Shown here piece after piece: positions 45,190 through 56,900 of a stretch of DNA of 64,000 nucleotides. This DNA is from Platerodrilus igneus (Eukaryota; Arthropoda; Insecta; Coleoptera; Lycidae). Each line of letters begins with the position of its first letter. Within the stretch, counting starts at the first letter, position 1. Location: positions 13,176,001 to 13,240,000 of the forward strand of contig JARFIW010001469.1 in assembly GCA_036346225.1 (NCBI GenBank), read 5' to 3'. The notes beneath the pieces were generated by a model. That model did not search any database. It was not told the DNA's origin and saw only the letters and a program-made list of their open reading frames with translations. The translations under genes and the position numbers were made by a program.

Positions 45190-47150
45190 TTTCCGATCAC
45201 ATCGTATAAGTCATTTGAAAAAATGAACAAAGAGATTCGGCTTTTCTAATTATTTGGTCGTCTGCCATTTGAAGTAAAATTTGAGGAATAAGAAATGAAA
45301 ACATATCTGCCACTTCCTGAAATCCTTTAAAGCGTGTACAAATTTGAATAATTGCCATATCAACTATTCGAAAAAAAATATTAATTTTAAAATACATTTC
45401 CTCATGTGCAAATAGATGATCTTCCGCTAGTTCATCAAAAAATTTCTTCTTAATTTTGGTTCTCCTTTTAGAAAAATTTTCCGACACTCCCCAATTTCTA
45501 GCAATATGTATAGCCTTTGTTTTCAAAGCATCAAACTTGTTTCTTATTGCAGTCAATTTTTCAAATATTTTCTTTAAAGTTTTGGACGCCTTTACTACAT
45601 CCAAATCTTTTCTTTGGAGTATTTTCGAACCAAAATTTATTTCTCTAAACAGATTTGCCAGTACAACCGTAATATAAAGAAATTCAAATTTCTCCATGTT
45701 ACTCTTTATTCTGTTTGCTAACTTGAATTTCTTCGCGTTGTTTACTTTCAAGAATTATTTTGGATAAACTCTTTATTATATTCATGTATTTTACTTTAAC
45801 TGCTAATATCGAAATTAGTCTTCCAACCCAGCGGGTTGGATTTAGTTTTTTTAATGTGATTTGCGACTCACCTGTTATAGAACTTAATATATCCCACCTA
45901 TTAATACTATTTCCGAAAAAGTTATAAATGGCTTGTATATATGCAAAAATAATTTTGAATTTCGAGAATTGCATTGATTGCATCATTAATAACTAAGCTT
46001 AAATTATGTGCTGCACAATGCACGTAAAGAGCTTTAGGTTCACTGGCTTTAAATCTAGATTGAACGCCAGTGTACGCGCCGCTCATGTTACGTGCATCGC
46101 CATACCCTTGGCCGCGACACTTATTAATATTTACACCATCATTCTGTAGAATATTCATTATCTGGTTACTAACACTTTTAGCAGTTCGAGAATGTACTTA
46201 AAAAACCCTGAAAGTATAATAAATATAATCTACTTATAATTACATAAAAATGATTTACCTAAAACGGTCTCGTGAATACAGATTCCTGTTGGCACGCCCA
46301 TGTCAGTTTTTATAATTTTAACATACCGGTAAGTAATGCTAAGTTGATCAATTTTACTAATATCTTGAGTTGTGTCAGCAATGACTGAAAAGTAAGAGTC
46401 TTCCACGATATCCCCTAATAATTTTTTCTGAAAGTTTTACCTAGACAATTAACTCATTTTGAATTTGTGGAAATAAATATTTGATGGTATTTTTCGGTTT
46501 GTTAACTAGTTCTCGCATGACATCGTTGTATTCAGCAAGCAGCTTCACATCATATAAGAAATTGTCGTTATAAATGTCATCGATAGTTTCTTGGCCTTTA
46601 CTTCCTTCGAGTGAATTAAGGTTTTTGCTAATTTCGTGATTTTAAAAAGTCTTTCTAACACTTGTCGTCAAAAACGTTGTTGTTTCAAAATGATCTCGTC
46701 GTTTATGTTATCTACACAATTTAGTCTTTTCCAAGTCTTTTTAACATAACATCAATCTATATGCGCCACACTATCTCTGTGACTTTTAATTCTCTTAGCT
46801 AAACCTCGCCAGTCATTAATGCCTTCCTGCCACCCAGACTTAATTGCATAAAACAGCCAGCATGGTTAACAATAAACTTTGTTGTATTTTGGGGAGAAAC
46901 ATAGCCCGTTTAAATCAATTTCTATATTAGATGTCGATTTACAAACATAATAATTTTCAGAAAAAGACCTGCTTGTAGCATTTCTTGGAAAGGGTACTTT
47001 TGGACGACAGGGTTCGTATTTCAAAATAAATTTCTTAATGTCTGTTATTATTTGTCTACCAGAATATAAATTCAATCATTAGAACTCTTCTCCTCGATAA
47101 GGAATTTTATTTCGATTTTGGAATCTGGTTTCCCTATAAATAAATTATAG
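45190..47150 (-). pseudogene. hAT-like transposase of the ZMYM1-like type, decayed and C-terminally truncated
   Basis: Minus-strand blocks in order: SFSENYYVCKSTSNIEIDLN near 46960 and NKVYC, PCWLFYAIKSGWQEG (TTF-type zinc finger); NFLYDVKLLAEYNDVM and IKYLFPQIQNELI (46450-46570); ISKIDQL, ITYRYVKIIKTDMGVPTG (46270-46370); GQGYGDARNMSGAYTGVQSR and YVHCAAHNLSLVINDA (45990-46110), the hAT catalytic core; LKKLNPTRWVGRL (45820); and a long helical region to 45197. The C-terminal dimerisation domain is missing because the LINE starts there. Several stops and shifts show it is dead. Such proteins are widespread in insects as ZMYM1-like or 52 kDa repressor-like. Confidence 0.88.
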
Positions 47151-47277
47151 GTTGTAGTACAAATTCATGGAACAAAGTTTTTGCAAAGTATGTTCAGTAC
47201 ATAACGCTAGACGATCTCTCCGTAAAATTTGCCTGCATTTTTTCACAGAAAAACCAAATCTATTAATTTTTGTTTAG

Positions 47278-47356
47278 TCAAAGAAATTTCTTTGAAAAAA
47301 TTTCGTTTTCCCTTAAGTCAAGATATTTGTTTTTTCCTTCAAAGAAATTTCTTTGA
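47278..47356. repeat. Duplicated perfect 18-bp palindrome
   Basis: The palindrome tcaaagaaatttctttga occurs at 47278-47295 and 47339-47356, each followed by a similar 40-bp segment (ttaagtcaaga/catatttgttttt). The unit is a 61-bp direct duplication. It lies upstream of the hAT remnant's start and could be part of its terminal region. Confidence 0.85.
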
Positions 47357-47561
47357 ATGAATTTCATTTTGCCTTAAGTCAACATACTTGTTTTTCTGTG
47401 TTCGTAAATCTGTCGCGCCTGGTGACGCTTGTTGAACTTACTTAAATGCTCTATAAAAATACTTACTTTCGCATAATTCAGACTTTTGTAAAAACTCCTG
47501 TTTAGTATCAGGTATCGTCGCTTGCTAGGGTGAAGAACTACTTAATTAAACATCGTTATCA

Positions 47562-47777
47562 ATGGCAACTACTGACGAACGCAGAAAAGAAGTTCTGATG
47601 GGGATTCTTTCTGTACTAAATGAACATCAGGGACTTGCATCACTTTCACTTGGAGTAAATTCAAATTCAGAGGTAGTCGTTTGTTTGAAAAATGCTGTTA
47701 GTTTTGGTATTTTTTTACCAAACTTTCTCTTGCTCACCTTTTCTTCTTCCCTTTTCATACGTTTAGCAGAACCATAG
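47562..47777 (+). CDS. Short unrecognised open frame, possibly a first coding exon
   Basis: The frame begins MATTDERRKEVLMGILSVLN, then EHQGLASLSLGVNSNSE, a soluble, helix-prone sequence unlike the compositional noise around it. At the codon pair gag-gta (about 47671) a possible splice donor occurs, after which the frame becomes hydrophobic and low in information. It could be the first exon of a small gene or a transposon fragment. No partner exon was found, and I do not recognise it. Confidence 0.3.
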   Translation: MATTDERRKEVLMGILSVLNEHQGLASLSLGVNSNSEVVVCLKNAVSFGIFLPNFLLLTFSSSLFIRLAEP

Positions 47778-47952
47778 TGTCATTTCATTGTGTGTTTAGT
47801 CTCATTGATTTATATATTTGCGGTACGAAACCTGCATGCATCTGCAAGCAAGCTTAGGACAACACTGGCGCGTCGACCCTGACGCGGCACCTTAAAACCT
47901 ACGCTTACCTACTAGATTTATGATAATTTCAGCGGTGATTGGCGAGCCGTCA

Positions 47953-47954
<2 letters not shown>

Positions 47955-47996
<42 letters not shown>

Positions 47997-48170
47997 CCGC
48001 GGAACAAAAATTCGTGCTTCATCGTTTGGGCCTACCTATAATTTTGTGAAAAAAAAAATAATAAAAAAAATTTCGTACGCTACCTTTTTTGAACGCCTCT
48101 TAATTTCTGCTCACCCTGGCTAGTTCAACAAACGGCTTCTTCTTGAATACTTATCATTTTAAGTACATTC
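47955..48170 (+). repeat. TA repeat followed by R1-like start (possible module D)
   Basis: A TA microsatellite (47955-47994) is followed about 115 bp later by cctggctagttcaac, comparable to ctggctagctcaac after the TA repeat in R1 and in module A. Similarity elsewhere is weak. Confidence 0.4.
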
Positions 48171-51100
48171 GTTTCTCATCCACACAGTCAATGAAATTAC
48201 CACTCAAATAATGCAAACAACATACAACCTTTTTATTTACACATATTAACAAGTTTCCATTATTAATAAAATATTTACACCTTGGTACAGACAGTTTGCT
48301 AAAACTGTTACCACTTCTATCATTAAATACTTTAAAGTCCTTGATTTAATATATTCCAACAAATTCTATTTAATGCGAGTAGATGGGCCCCTCATGAAAC
48401 CCTAGATTAATTTTATTCTGGTCTATTTTGAGCTAATTATAACCCAGTTCGTTTAAATGCTTTTAAACCTTGCATTTTTATTAAAACAAATTTACAGACC
48501 CGTTTACTCCTTTTCAACAACATTTTATATCATGAATAAACATTTATATATCATGACGAAAACTTTTTAAATAATCAAGATTAATCGTCCTGCACATATA
48601 CCCCAATAAACGAGTTTTTTATGATAATCAATACACCCCAATACGTCAAAACACTCAAACACAAAGATATCAACACATATGTTTATACAAAAACAGTAAA
48701 TTAAGTTTCTTTACCTGTAGAAGACTCCGTCCCTCGTAACCGCTGAAGATGGTTACCAGATACCCTCGTCGTTGTGTCCATATACTTCGATTCTGCCTGA
48801 ATCTAACTGATTCCCACCATCCAAATCTCTGCAACCACCTCTATTTTTTTACCCAGATATTTGCTTTGAAACGTTAACATTCCATACCAAATACACTTCA
48901 TGCATACAAGTTAAGCTTTAGGCTTCGCTTAACAAGTACCATCCCTACATTCGATAGAGTCGTTGTAGTAACGGCACCTTTTTATCTAAACCGTTAGCAC
49001 CCACTCGTGCAATATAACTTTTACTACTTTAACGGTACGTTACTACAGTTTTACATATTTTCAAACAGGATGTTATATGCTACTTTATCGAATACACAAT
49101 AATTAAAACACGTCAAAGCATATACTATTAATTATGTTGAAGATCTAAGCGCGACCTCAGATCTAAAATGAAAGAGAGCCTCAATATATTTCGCCGAGTA
49201 TTTATACGCTTTTCACCCCTCTCAAAAGACCTTTCTTCGCTAAAAAGCTTATTTTTAAAAACACTTCTACAAATTCCAAACGTAACGTCTGAAAAATTCC
49301 GAGATCAATTTAATGTTACCCTGAATTTTGTTTACTGCCTTAACGGACGCGCACTTCTCACAACTGCTTAGCGTTAAACCATTGATATACTTTTCCCACG
49401 TCACAACGCTCTAGCTATTAGCTATCTTTCTTCGTTTTACCCATATTTATTGTCTCATTTCGAAACTCCTCTCAACTACAATTGGCCTTCATATTTACTC
49501 GTGTATTTAGACGTGACCTGTAACCAACGCTTTCTTTATACGTTCCTCTGTCTACTCTACATTATCGATCGTTTATTTCACTTAGTCTTCAAGGCACATG
49601 TTTTGTTAGCAGTTTATTAAATCGACCGTTGCCACAATCCCATGGAAATTTTGCTCAATGTATAATCCTGTTTTATAAATCTGACATTTAGCCACAGGTG
49701 TTTCTTCAAAGCCATTTGTTGTTTAAAATAACAATTCCAAGTTTCTCATCTTCTTAGTATTTGTAAACGAACGTTTACTATTATGTAAATGGAACGATAC
49801 GTTTAAAATTATTAATTTTTTATACTTGCGAGCTCCTTTTCTGCTTTCATGCGTTTGATTTAAAATTATTATAATTACTTATGCGTATCCTTGAGTTTTT
49901 ATGTACTCTAAAGCTTTTTCCCTTATGCAATTTTAACATTCCAATTTAAAAGTAGAAAAATATCTTAATAACCATTCGTTTTCACTATATAAACTAATTT
50001 ATTTGGCGCGTAAATAATTTGCTCCTATTTCCTATATACACAGTTGATAAAATTTTTGGTCTACACCTATAATTCCACAACAATATATATACAGGGTGCC
50101 CACAATCTATCTCCGTATATGGGTAACTTTTTTATTATAGAAGATACAATATTGGTTAAATTAGCAAAGTTGAAGAGAAATTTACGAGTAGTATGATGCT
50201 TTTTTGAAAACTCACCTAGATGCTCAACTTTTTTAGATATTTGAAAAAAACTGAAATTTGCCATTTTCTTCAAACGCTAATAACTTTTTAACGGTTTAAC
50301 CTATAGAGAAAATAAAAACTGCTTGTAAGGTAACTTTTTACGTAGAATTCAATAGCGTATATGACAATTTTAATTGGAAATGGGTTTTCAAGCTACAAAC
50401 ATAACCTCACTTTTTTTAAATAGAAACCATAGTTCAATATAACCCAAATGGAAAGGTTTTTCTTTTCTGATTACCCTGATGTAAGGGTTGATGTACTTAT
50501 TTTCAGTAGCTTCTTCATAATAAAGAAAAAACGATTTATTTATTTGCGGACATCAAGGAGTGAAGAAACTCTAATCAAGATGGTCACTTAGAATCTCAAC
50601 CGTAAGTTAACTTTTCATTATTATAACTGTTTAACTCTTTTACTGCTTCGTATTTTATTAACATGTTGTTTAGTTTTAAGTTAATTCATTATTAAATGCT
50701 GTTGTTTGATTTCATCGCTTCATTACTTCTATTCGATTAATTGATACTTTCACTAACACTTCTCTATAGATCCCAAGGTCCCTCGGACCTGAGTTAAATA
50801 CTACCTCTCGCTACTAAAGACTCTACCATCACATTACCATAGCTACGCCATTACCCCAAAGCACAATTAACAATCATTCAAAGTGTACTTAACATTTGGT
50901 GGAGGCGCTCGGTTTATAATTTTTTAAGCCTATAAATACTTGATGTCAGACGCTCTAGCTTCTATATATTTTTTTAGGGTCACGTTAACATTTTATATCT
51001 TTTCATGAAGTTAGTTCAACAGTATACTTTTGAATTCCAATTACATTTTTATTTTAAATTCGAATAAAATCAATCTAACATTATTAATTTTTCACTTTGT

Positions 51101-51436
51101 ATTTCTTAGTATATTCCCTCAAATCCAACTTTTAAATTTTTATTCAAGATTTCAATTACAAATACTTCTTTACAAAAGAAAAACAGCAGACCATTAACAC
51201 AAATCAAGCTACCCCTTAGAACAGACATTTAGTTTAAAACGTTTTAGTTTCTAATTTATTATAGGGAAAAAGAAAACATTATTTTATTTCAATGTCAAGT
51301 TAAGATAATGACAAAGTAGATTGTAAAGTTTCCTAAAATACAGGATGCGAAATGTATTGATTGGTACAATGTTGCACTTCTAAAAGTAAACTAAAATAAT
51401 GGCTTCTCTATATACAACAATATATCTGCAACAACA
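48171..51436. other. Long AT-rich stretch, possible body of LTR-like module D
   Basis: No coding similarity was seen. Its distance from the TA repeat at 47955 to the PBS-like string at 51446 (about 3.5 kb) equals the length of module A from R1 to PBS, and TATA-like strings occur near 50930-50985. A cacagggtgccc-type string at 50091 and caaacgctaataacttttta at 50270 resemble pieces of common insect repeats. Frames at 49168 and 50273 are judged fortuitous. Confidence 0.35.
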
Positions 51437-51646
51437 ATGTGTTACGTAATTCTTGGGCAGCCACGTTGGGCGCCAATTTTATGCTACGTTGTTCTTGTAG
51501 CCGGGCGTAACACACAAAGAGAATCAAGGAATGACCGGGCTCAATCGGAGATTAGGGGGGTTGTAGAAAGCAAACTGACATATAATGTATACGGCGGTAA
51601 GGAGTTAGTGACAGTACCTGTAAGAAAAATAGTTAAGCAAACCTAA
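51437..51646 (+). CDS. Short open frame next to the PBS-like string, unassigned
   Basis: The frame runs from MCYVILGQPRWAPILCYVVL to VYGGKELVTVPVRKIVKQT and stops at 51646. The second half (SEIRGVVESKLTYNVYGGKE) is coding-like but unrecognised. Its first part reads through the PBS-like sequence, so that part is unlikely to be protein-coding. It may be a leader or gag remnant. Confidence 0.2.
   Translation: MCYVILGQPRWAPILCYVVLVAGRNTQRESRNDRAQSEIRGVVESKLTYNVYGGKELVTVPVRKIVKQT
51446..51476. promoter_or_regulatory. Primer-binding-site-like sequence of another LTR element
   Basis: Plus strand: attcttgggcagccacgttg then ggcgccaat. On the minus strand this reads attggcgcccaacgtggctg, very close to the insect gypsy PBS consensus, while attcttgg on the plus strand matches the start seen at 33612. 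The orientation is therefore unclear. It marks an LTR border in one direction or the other. Confidence 0.5.
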
Positions 51647-53630
51647 AAAAAAAGATAGTAAACATAGCATAAATTATTCAGTACTTTGTAGATGTAAGAA
51701 AAACTGTTTTGGATAAACTATATATTATAATCACGATAAAAGCATTACAAAAAAAATTTTGATTACAAAGTGAGGTAATATTGGGGAGTAGCAGAAACGT
51801 TTCCTCACACACCAATTAAACATCAATTAGACAAAATGTTAATAAAAGATAAAAAGATAAGACACAATTGATAGGAGTAATTCTAGTAGTATTGGTTTTT
51901 TTTGTCTTTCTTGTTTTCTTAAAAGCATGCAGTTCTAATGCAAAAGGTCTCAGAACGACGAAGATATGGCAAAAACAACGGGTAGATATTTAAAGTAATA
52001 CTAAGTAGGAAATAGTTTAACTTACAGAAAGTCCTTCAGTAACGCTTCCTTGCAATTGAAGTGTGGGATTCACGATGTCCTGCACTAACGAAGCACTTCA
52101 CCCTTGACTGTGAGGTTGTTGATGGAATTTCTTACACTCTACACTAAATCACACATACGTATTTCACTGGTGTTAGCAGCAGACACTATCAGCTGATGGA
52201 ACTATGTAGTATTGATAAATTCTTGTTAATTCTATTTCCTGAGACAATAATTCCAAAATAGTTTGTAACACAAATCGCAAAAAAAAATGATAATAAAAAT
52301 TTAGGATCACGGCCTTCAAGGCACGAGGGAATGCATTAAACTAACAGCAAACGTGAGGTGTTTTATTTGCTACCTATGGTAACAAAGAAATGTTTTTTTT
52401 TAAATAACGAAATTTGCGCAAACAACGATTTATTTTAGATTCGTTGGGGTTAGAAAATTCAGAACCCACAGTATCCACCGTCCCCACATGTGAACTAGAT
52501 ACCTGTTCACCAGAAGCAACCTGTTTTTCTACTAAACCTGCTACAACTGTATCACCATTTGTTTGTTTTGAAGCACTCAGCTTAAAACTGTACTTGGATA
52601 ATCCAAAGTATGCACCACTCTGATAAAAAGAACCACGAAAAAATAGATCGCACACATCGGTCAAATATAAAACGACCAATCAACAAAAAAACACAATTGG
52701 CAAAGCGACGCGTATCACTAAAGTAAATGTTCCGTAAAACAAGCACGTGTGGTCGAGTCCAACACGTTAGCCTATAAAGCATACTTCTTTCAAAAAGCAA
52801 TCAGAACTACACTGCTTACAGTTAAAATACACCTTCTTTTAGTTCACAAGAAAACAGCTAAAAAAATCGTGCCGCGCTCGCACATGAACAACACGAAAAC
52901 TAAACCCCGCACCAATTCTCGCTATTGTCAAAGCAAAAAAAGCAACAGTACTTTTAACGCACTTAGTACATATCGGAACAAAAAACAAAACACGACTCTC
53001 AAAGCAAACAGGAAAACGTATTTTTAAAGTCATTTATGTATATGAACAAAGAACCAAACGACAACTGCCCGTCTGTAGATATAAACCCGTTGTTCTTACA
53101 ACCGCTTATCGCCTATCAACTAGACTCGTATATCCACGTAAAAAACATCCAATCTATGAATGCAGCACTCATATCTATGAATAAATTACCAGCTGTTTAT
53201 CGTTTCCGATAAGTTGGAAAGTAATTTATTTATAATCCAATTTTTATTAATGAAAATCAATCTTCAAATTATCTACTTTAATTAATACACACGAGTTAAA
53301 TTGTATACAATTCAGAAACCTATGCGGAAGTAATTATTTTATACTAATAAACACAAAATACAGAACTAGCAATTGCAGAAAGGTATTCACTAATTCAGAA
53401 AAAGCGTAAAAAATGTTAAGGTACAAAAATGCCCGTTACAAATGCTAATTGCAAATATTCCGAACACTAATTTAATTTTTATTCATGCATTTATACTAAA
53501 ATGAAATAAATATCTGCGACCCTTATCTAAATTTCTTTTCCATTCATTCACACTACTAAGCTTTTTTCGTGCTTTATTTGGAACAGATTCTTCAAGAAAA
53601 TGTTCCATTTTATGCTAATATTATTTTACA
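51647..53630. other. Stretch without recognisable gene
   Basis: Two plus-strand frames (52414-52623, 52749-53027) and their minus-strand overlaps are open, but their sequences (for instance a lysine-rich run KKTAKKIVPRSHMNNTKTKP) show no known motif and no gene context. I leave them unassigned. Confidence 0.4.
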
Positions 53631-53636
53631 TTGCGT

Positions 53637-53935
53637 TTACATTTCCAATGCTCCACCCGAAGGTACTACATTGGCCAGGAGGCAAGTTTTTTGTTGCCCG
53701 GAAATTTAGAATTTTGCCGAACCATTGCCGTTCCAGGCAAGGTAGGGATATTTAACGTGCGTGACAACACTCACACACGAAACCTCCATTTAACCTCTCA
53801 TCCGAACGAGGGCGTAATTTTGTGAAAAATGCTCACCTGCCATTTTTCAAGCAGTCGGCCGTGTCGGGATTCGAACCCAGGACCTTGGGATCCGTAGTCT
53901 TACTCTTACTACATTGATCCACGGCGACGCCAATA
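53637..53935 (-). repeat. Diverged single copy of the tRNA-derived SINE
   Basis: On the minus strand it has the B box gggttcgaatcccgacacgg, the body strings gcacgttaaatatccc-like and ggaacggcaatggttcgg, and ends at gtaccttcgggtggagcatt, as in the 28.6-29.8 kb array. The tRNA-like head differs (gccgtggatcaatgtagtaa in place of ccgtggcgtagtgg) and about 10% of body positions differ, so it is an older or different subfamily. Confidence 0.88.
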
Positions 53936-53939
53936 TTAT

Positions 53940-55620
53940 TTTACAACAAAGCCACCATTTATTTGCTATTACGACATTCAGTGTCTAAAAACATAGTACT
54001 AGCACGACCATGACATGATGGAATTCTGTTGAGTGTTGACCCTGAAGAGACCGGTGCATATGAGCATATTGCATTTTGGATGTAGCTGCTATTGCAACAC
54101 ACTAGGTTATGGATGTAGCCGCTTTTGCTTCAGACTCATACATTTACATGCGTATTTAAATGGGATCTAGCCGGTTTTCATACAAACTGATTTTACAGGG
54201 TAAAAGACCGTATGGTGTAATATCCTTTTCCACTGTTAGTTGAATTTTGATAAAAATTGGATGTGGCCGTGTTTGCAGGTAGATGCTTAAGTGTAAGTCA
54301 GGCTTTACGAAATCCCAGTTGCACACACCAAAAAGTAAGGATTAATAACCTGATTATAATTGATTGCATTTGTGAATATGCTGTAAGGGTTTATGGATTT
54401 TTTAATTATTGTTGGGGTTTCGCTAACCTTGTAGGATATTGTGAAGTTTGTCATTCGTGCAAGTGTCAAAACTAAAAGTACCTTATTTCTTATTTTCTAA
54501 CATGGTTTTGCAGAAATCAGTGATTATAACGCTAATTCAGTATAGAACTACAACAATTTATTGAAAAGCTGTTCTAATATCCTGAATAAGACATTACTTG
54601 TGGATTGAGACGTTTGATGACGATTAAGTTTGTTTCATCGATATTGTTTAATAAAAGCTATTTTAGAAACTAAAGTGTCTTTCCAATAAATCACTTATTG
54701 ACATGCCTACCTTTTTATGCAATACCCTCTTTCCTCATTGCAATTAGAGATATTGCTAAGTTACACATGTCAACGGTTTCTCGCATTGCTTGTAGGGGCA
54801 CTCGATGCAGTTGCTCAGTTAGCCTAAGGTACATTAAAATACCAAATAATAACTAGATCGCTCAAACAAAGAAAAAGCTGTTTGAAATATCGCCAGGCAC
54901 TATTCACCTAGTAGTATGCAGCCATTTTTGATGTGCAATCATCCTTTAAGTTTTAGGAGGTAAGAATGGCGAGATTTTAGGAACAGGAAAAATAATTTTC
55001 AATAAATATACAAGTTATTTGCAATGCACAACTGAAAACTCTCGTTGTCGTAGCAAGTTGGCCTGGTTATGTTTACGATGCTGCTATTTGCATTTATAGT
55101 CGCTATAAAATATTGAAGTGAAACTACAATAGATAATTAGGAGGGAAAAGTGGACTGTATAAAAATTTAAGTGATATTTGAAAGAGCAACATATAATTAA
55201 TGTTTTTAATTAGATCAAGCGTTTACTAAAAGCACCCACATGTTGGTTTACGAAGTTGCGGTAACAAAACAAACGATGTAACATCTACTCTGCCATTTGC
55301 GGGTGAAGCGGAGCACATTTATTTCAATATCGGTTCTGACTAAAAGTGGTTCGGCAAATTAATTTGTCCTACGTAGAACATACAAAACACGGATGCGAAC
55401 TGTTTAAATGACAAATCGATTCTCCAAGCTTTGTGGATTTTCCAGTCACTACACTGTTCTTGCACATACGGAATAATAACGTTTATCAGTCGCGGCACAT
55501 GTTGGCGCGTGCTTCAAGTAAAACCATGGGAATTTTACTCTAATAAATTTAAATATATAGCTTTAAATTATTTACAATATAAACGGAACATACCGCCCAC
55601 CAAAATGCAAGGCATTTTAA
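53940..55620. other. Stretch without recognisable gene; diffuse repeat at 54070-54290
   Basis: At 54078, 54112, 54165 and 54258 similar strings occur (ggatgtagctgctattgc, ggatgtagccgcttttgc, gggatctagccggttttc, ggatgtggccgtgtttgc), suggesting a decayed tandem repeat of roughly 35-90 bp spacing. Nothing coding was seen. Confidence 0.4.
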
Positions 55621-55634
55621 TGAAAAAATAATTA

Positions 55635-55830
55635 TAAAGCGGGGTGGGGGAGTGGGGGGTGGGGCAGAACGACCAAGCGAAAAAGGCGAAAAAAAGAAAA
55701 AGAATCTACAAAAAAGAAAAGAAAAAATAATTATAAGGCAGGGGGGCGGAATGACCAAGCGAAAAAAGAAAAACAAGAGAAAAAAAGATTTACAACAACA
55801 AAAGAAAAAAATTCTTTTTCTACATTGAGG
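55635..55830 (+). repeat. Purine-rich, G-run containing direct repeat inside Bel/Pao copy 2
   Basis: Two related units (aattataaagcggggtgggg... and aattataaggcaggggggcg..., each continuing to ga-cgaccaagcg or aatgaccaagcg and a run of gaaaaaagaaaa) occupy about 100 bp each. At 55642-55665 four runs of four or more G are separated by one to three bases, a strong G-quadruplex pattern. The tract begins where integrase homology of the Bel/Pao element stops. Confidence 0.85.
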
Positions 55831-55839
55831 GCAAAGGGC

Positions 55840-56900
55840 AGAACTTTGGCCCACTAATAGAAAAGAGACCAGCGAAGCCGACACCCAAACATAAAAAGGG
55901 TTTGACTTGAGTTTGACATGAAGGCAGGTTGCCCATGGGAAGTTGCAATGCGACCGGATTGGTCTTCCAACACGTTAGACAGTGACTCAAAATACGACGG
56001 ATAGATTGCCTTTCAGAAATAATCTAGAAGTGTTGACTGACGAGAAAATGGACCATTTGAGCACCCGCGTGGAAGTATTTTAAATGAACGTAAGTAACAT
56101 ACAGATCAGTTAACCGACTTTTGCTAGGTAACAAAGCGGGAAATTTACGGTCAAAGGACAAAGGCGCGTGAGCCAGGCGACTTCCGACGCGCAAGATTCC
56201 ATCACAAATAAAAGAGGACAATTTGCGAAAACTCTTTTTTAAATGGGATCCAAAATGAATGGCTTCAAGCTCGAGAGCAAAATAAGATTGATGAGTATAC
56301 ACAAGCAAGGGGATCAAAGTATTGTGCAACTCAGAAGATGATAAAGGTCCAGAGTACTTTTCGAGTGGGTGACGTAGATTATGGCGAAAACGAAGAATCC
56401 AATCAACAATGCGAGTAATAAATGGAAAGGAAGAGTGATTTTCTAGAATTGATTGAATGCAAGAGGATGCTACGACAGCGGATGAAACAATAGAGCATTG
56501 TTTAGTAAGAACTTAAGGAACATCCGAAGGCGGAATATATGGACTGTAGTTCTCGAAAGACCGATACAAAGTTGGTGATGTCGCCTACCATAGAGAACAT
56601 TGGCACAAGTCGGTAAGGAGTAAACCACGTGACCCGACATCGGCAGGATTCTCGGTGGAGGAATGTGATTTCAAGAGGCGCAAGACATGTTTTCCTGAAT
56701 GTAAGCAATACGGTTAGCGACGAAAGTCTTCCAACTCTGCGGCGGGGAACAAATCCACGAAAGTACTACCATGGAGTTAGACCAACAATAAATTTTATGA
56801 AAAGTAAGGTTCGAATCAAAGGTTTTGAAGAGAAATACTAATAATTTGGATGCCAATGTGGCGGCCAACAATTCGAGACGGGATAAAGAGATTGTACGAA
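55840..56900 (-). pseudogene. Bel/Pao RNase H-like and integrase N-terminal parts, copy 2
   Basis: Minus-strand pieces: SRLELLAATLASKLLVFLFK and WSNSMVVLSWICSPPQSWKT (56690-56870, RNase H-like), IQENMSCAS, then near 56210-56030 FICDGILRVGSRLAHAPLSF, DLYVTYVHLKYFHAGAQMVH (integrase HHCC zinc-binding). It continues RRILSHCLTCWKTNPVALQL and VGFAGLFSIS at 55850-55990, where the usual GVDFAGP has lost its first catalytic Asp. Homology ends at the G-rich repeat; the rest of the integrase core is absent. Confidence 0.85.

Noticed and set aside
52374..53033. Overlapping open frames on both strands near 52.4-53.0 kb
   Set aside because: No motif, no consistent strand preference and no homology recognised; kept only as unassigned sequence.
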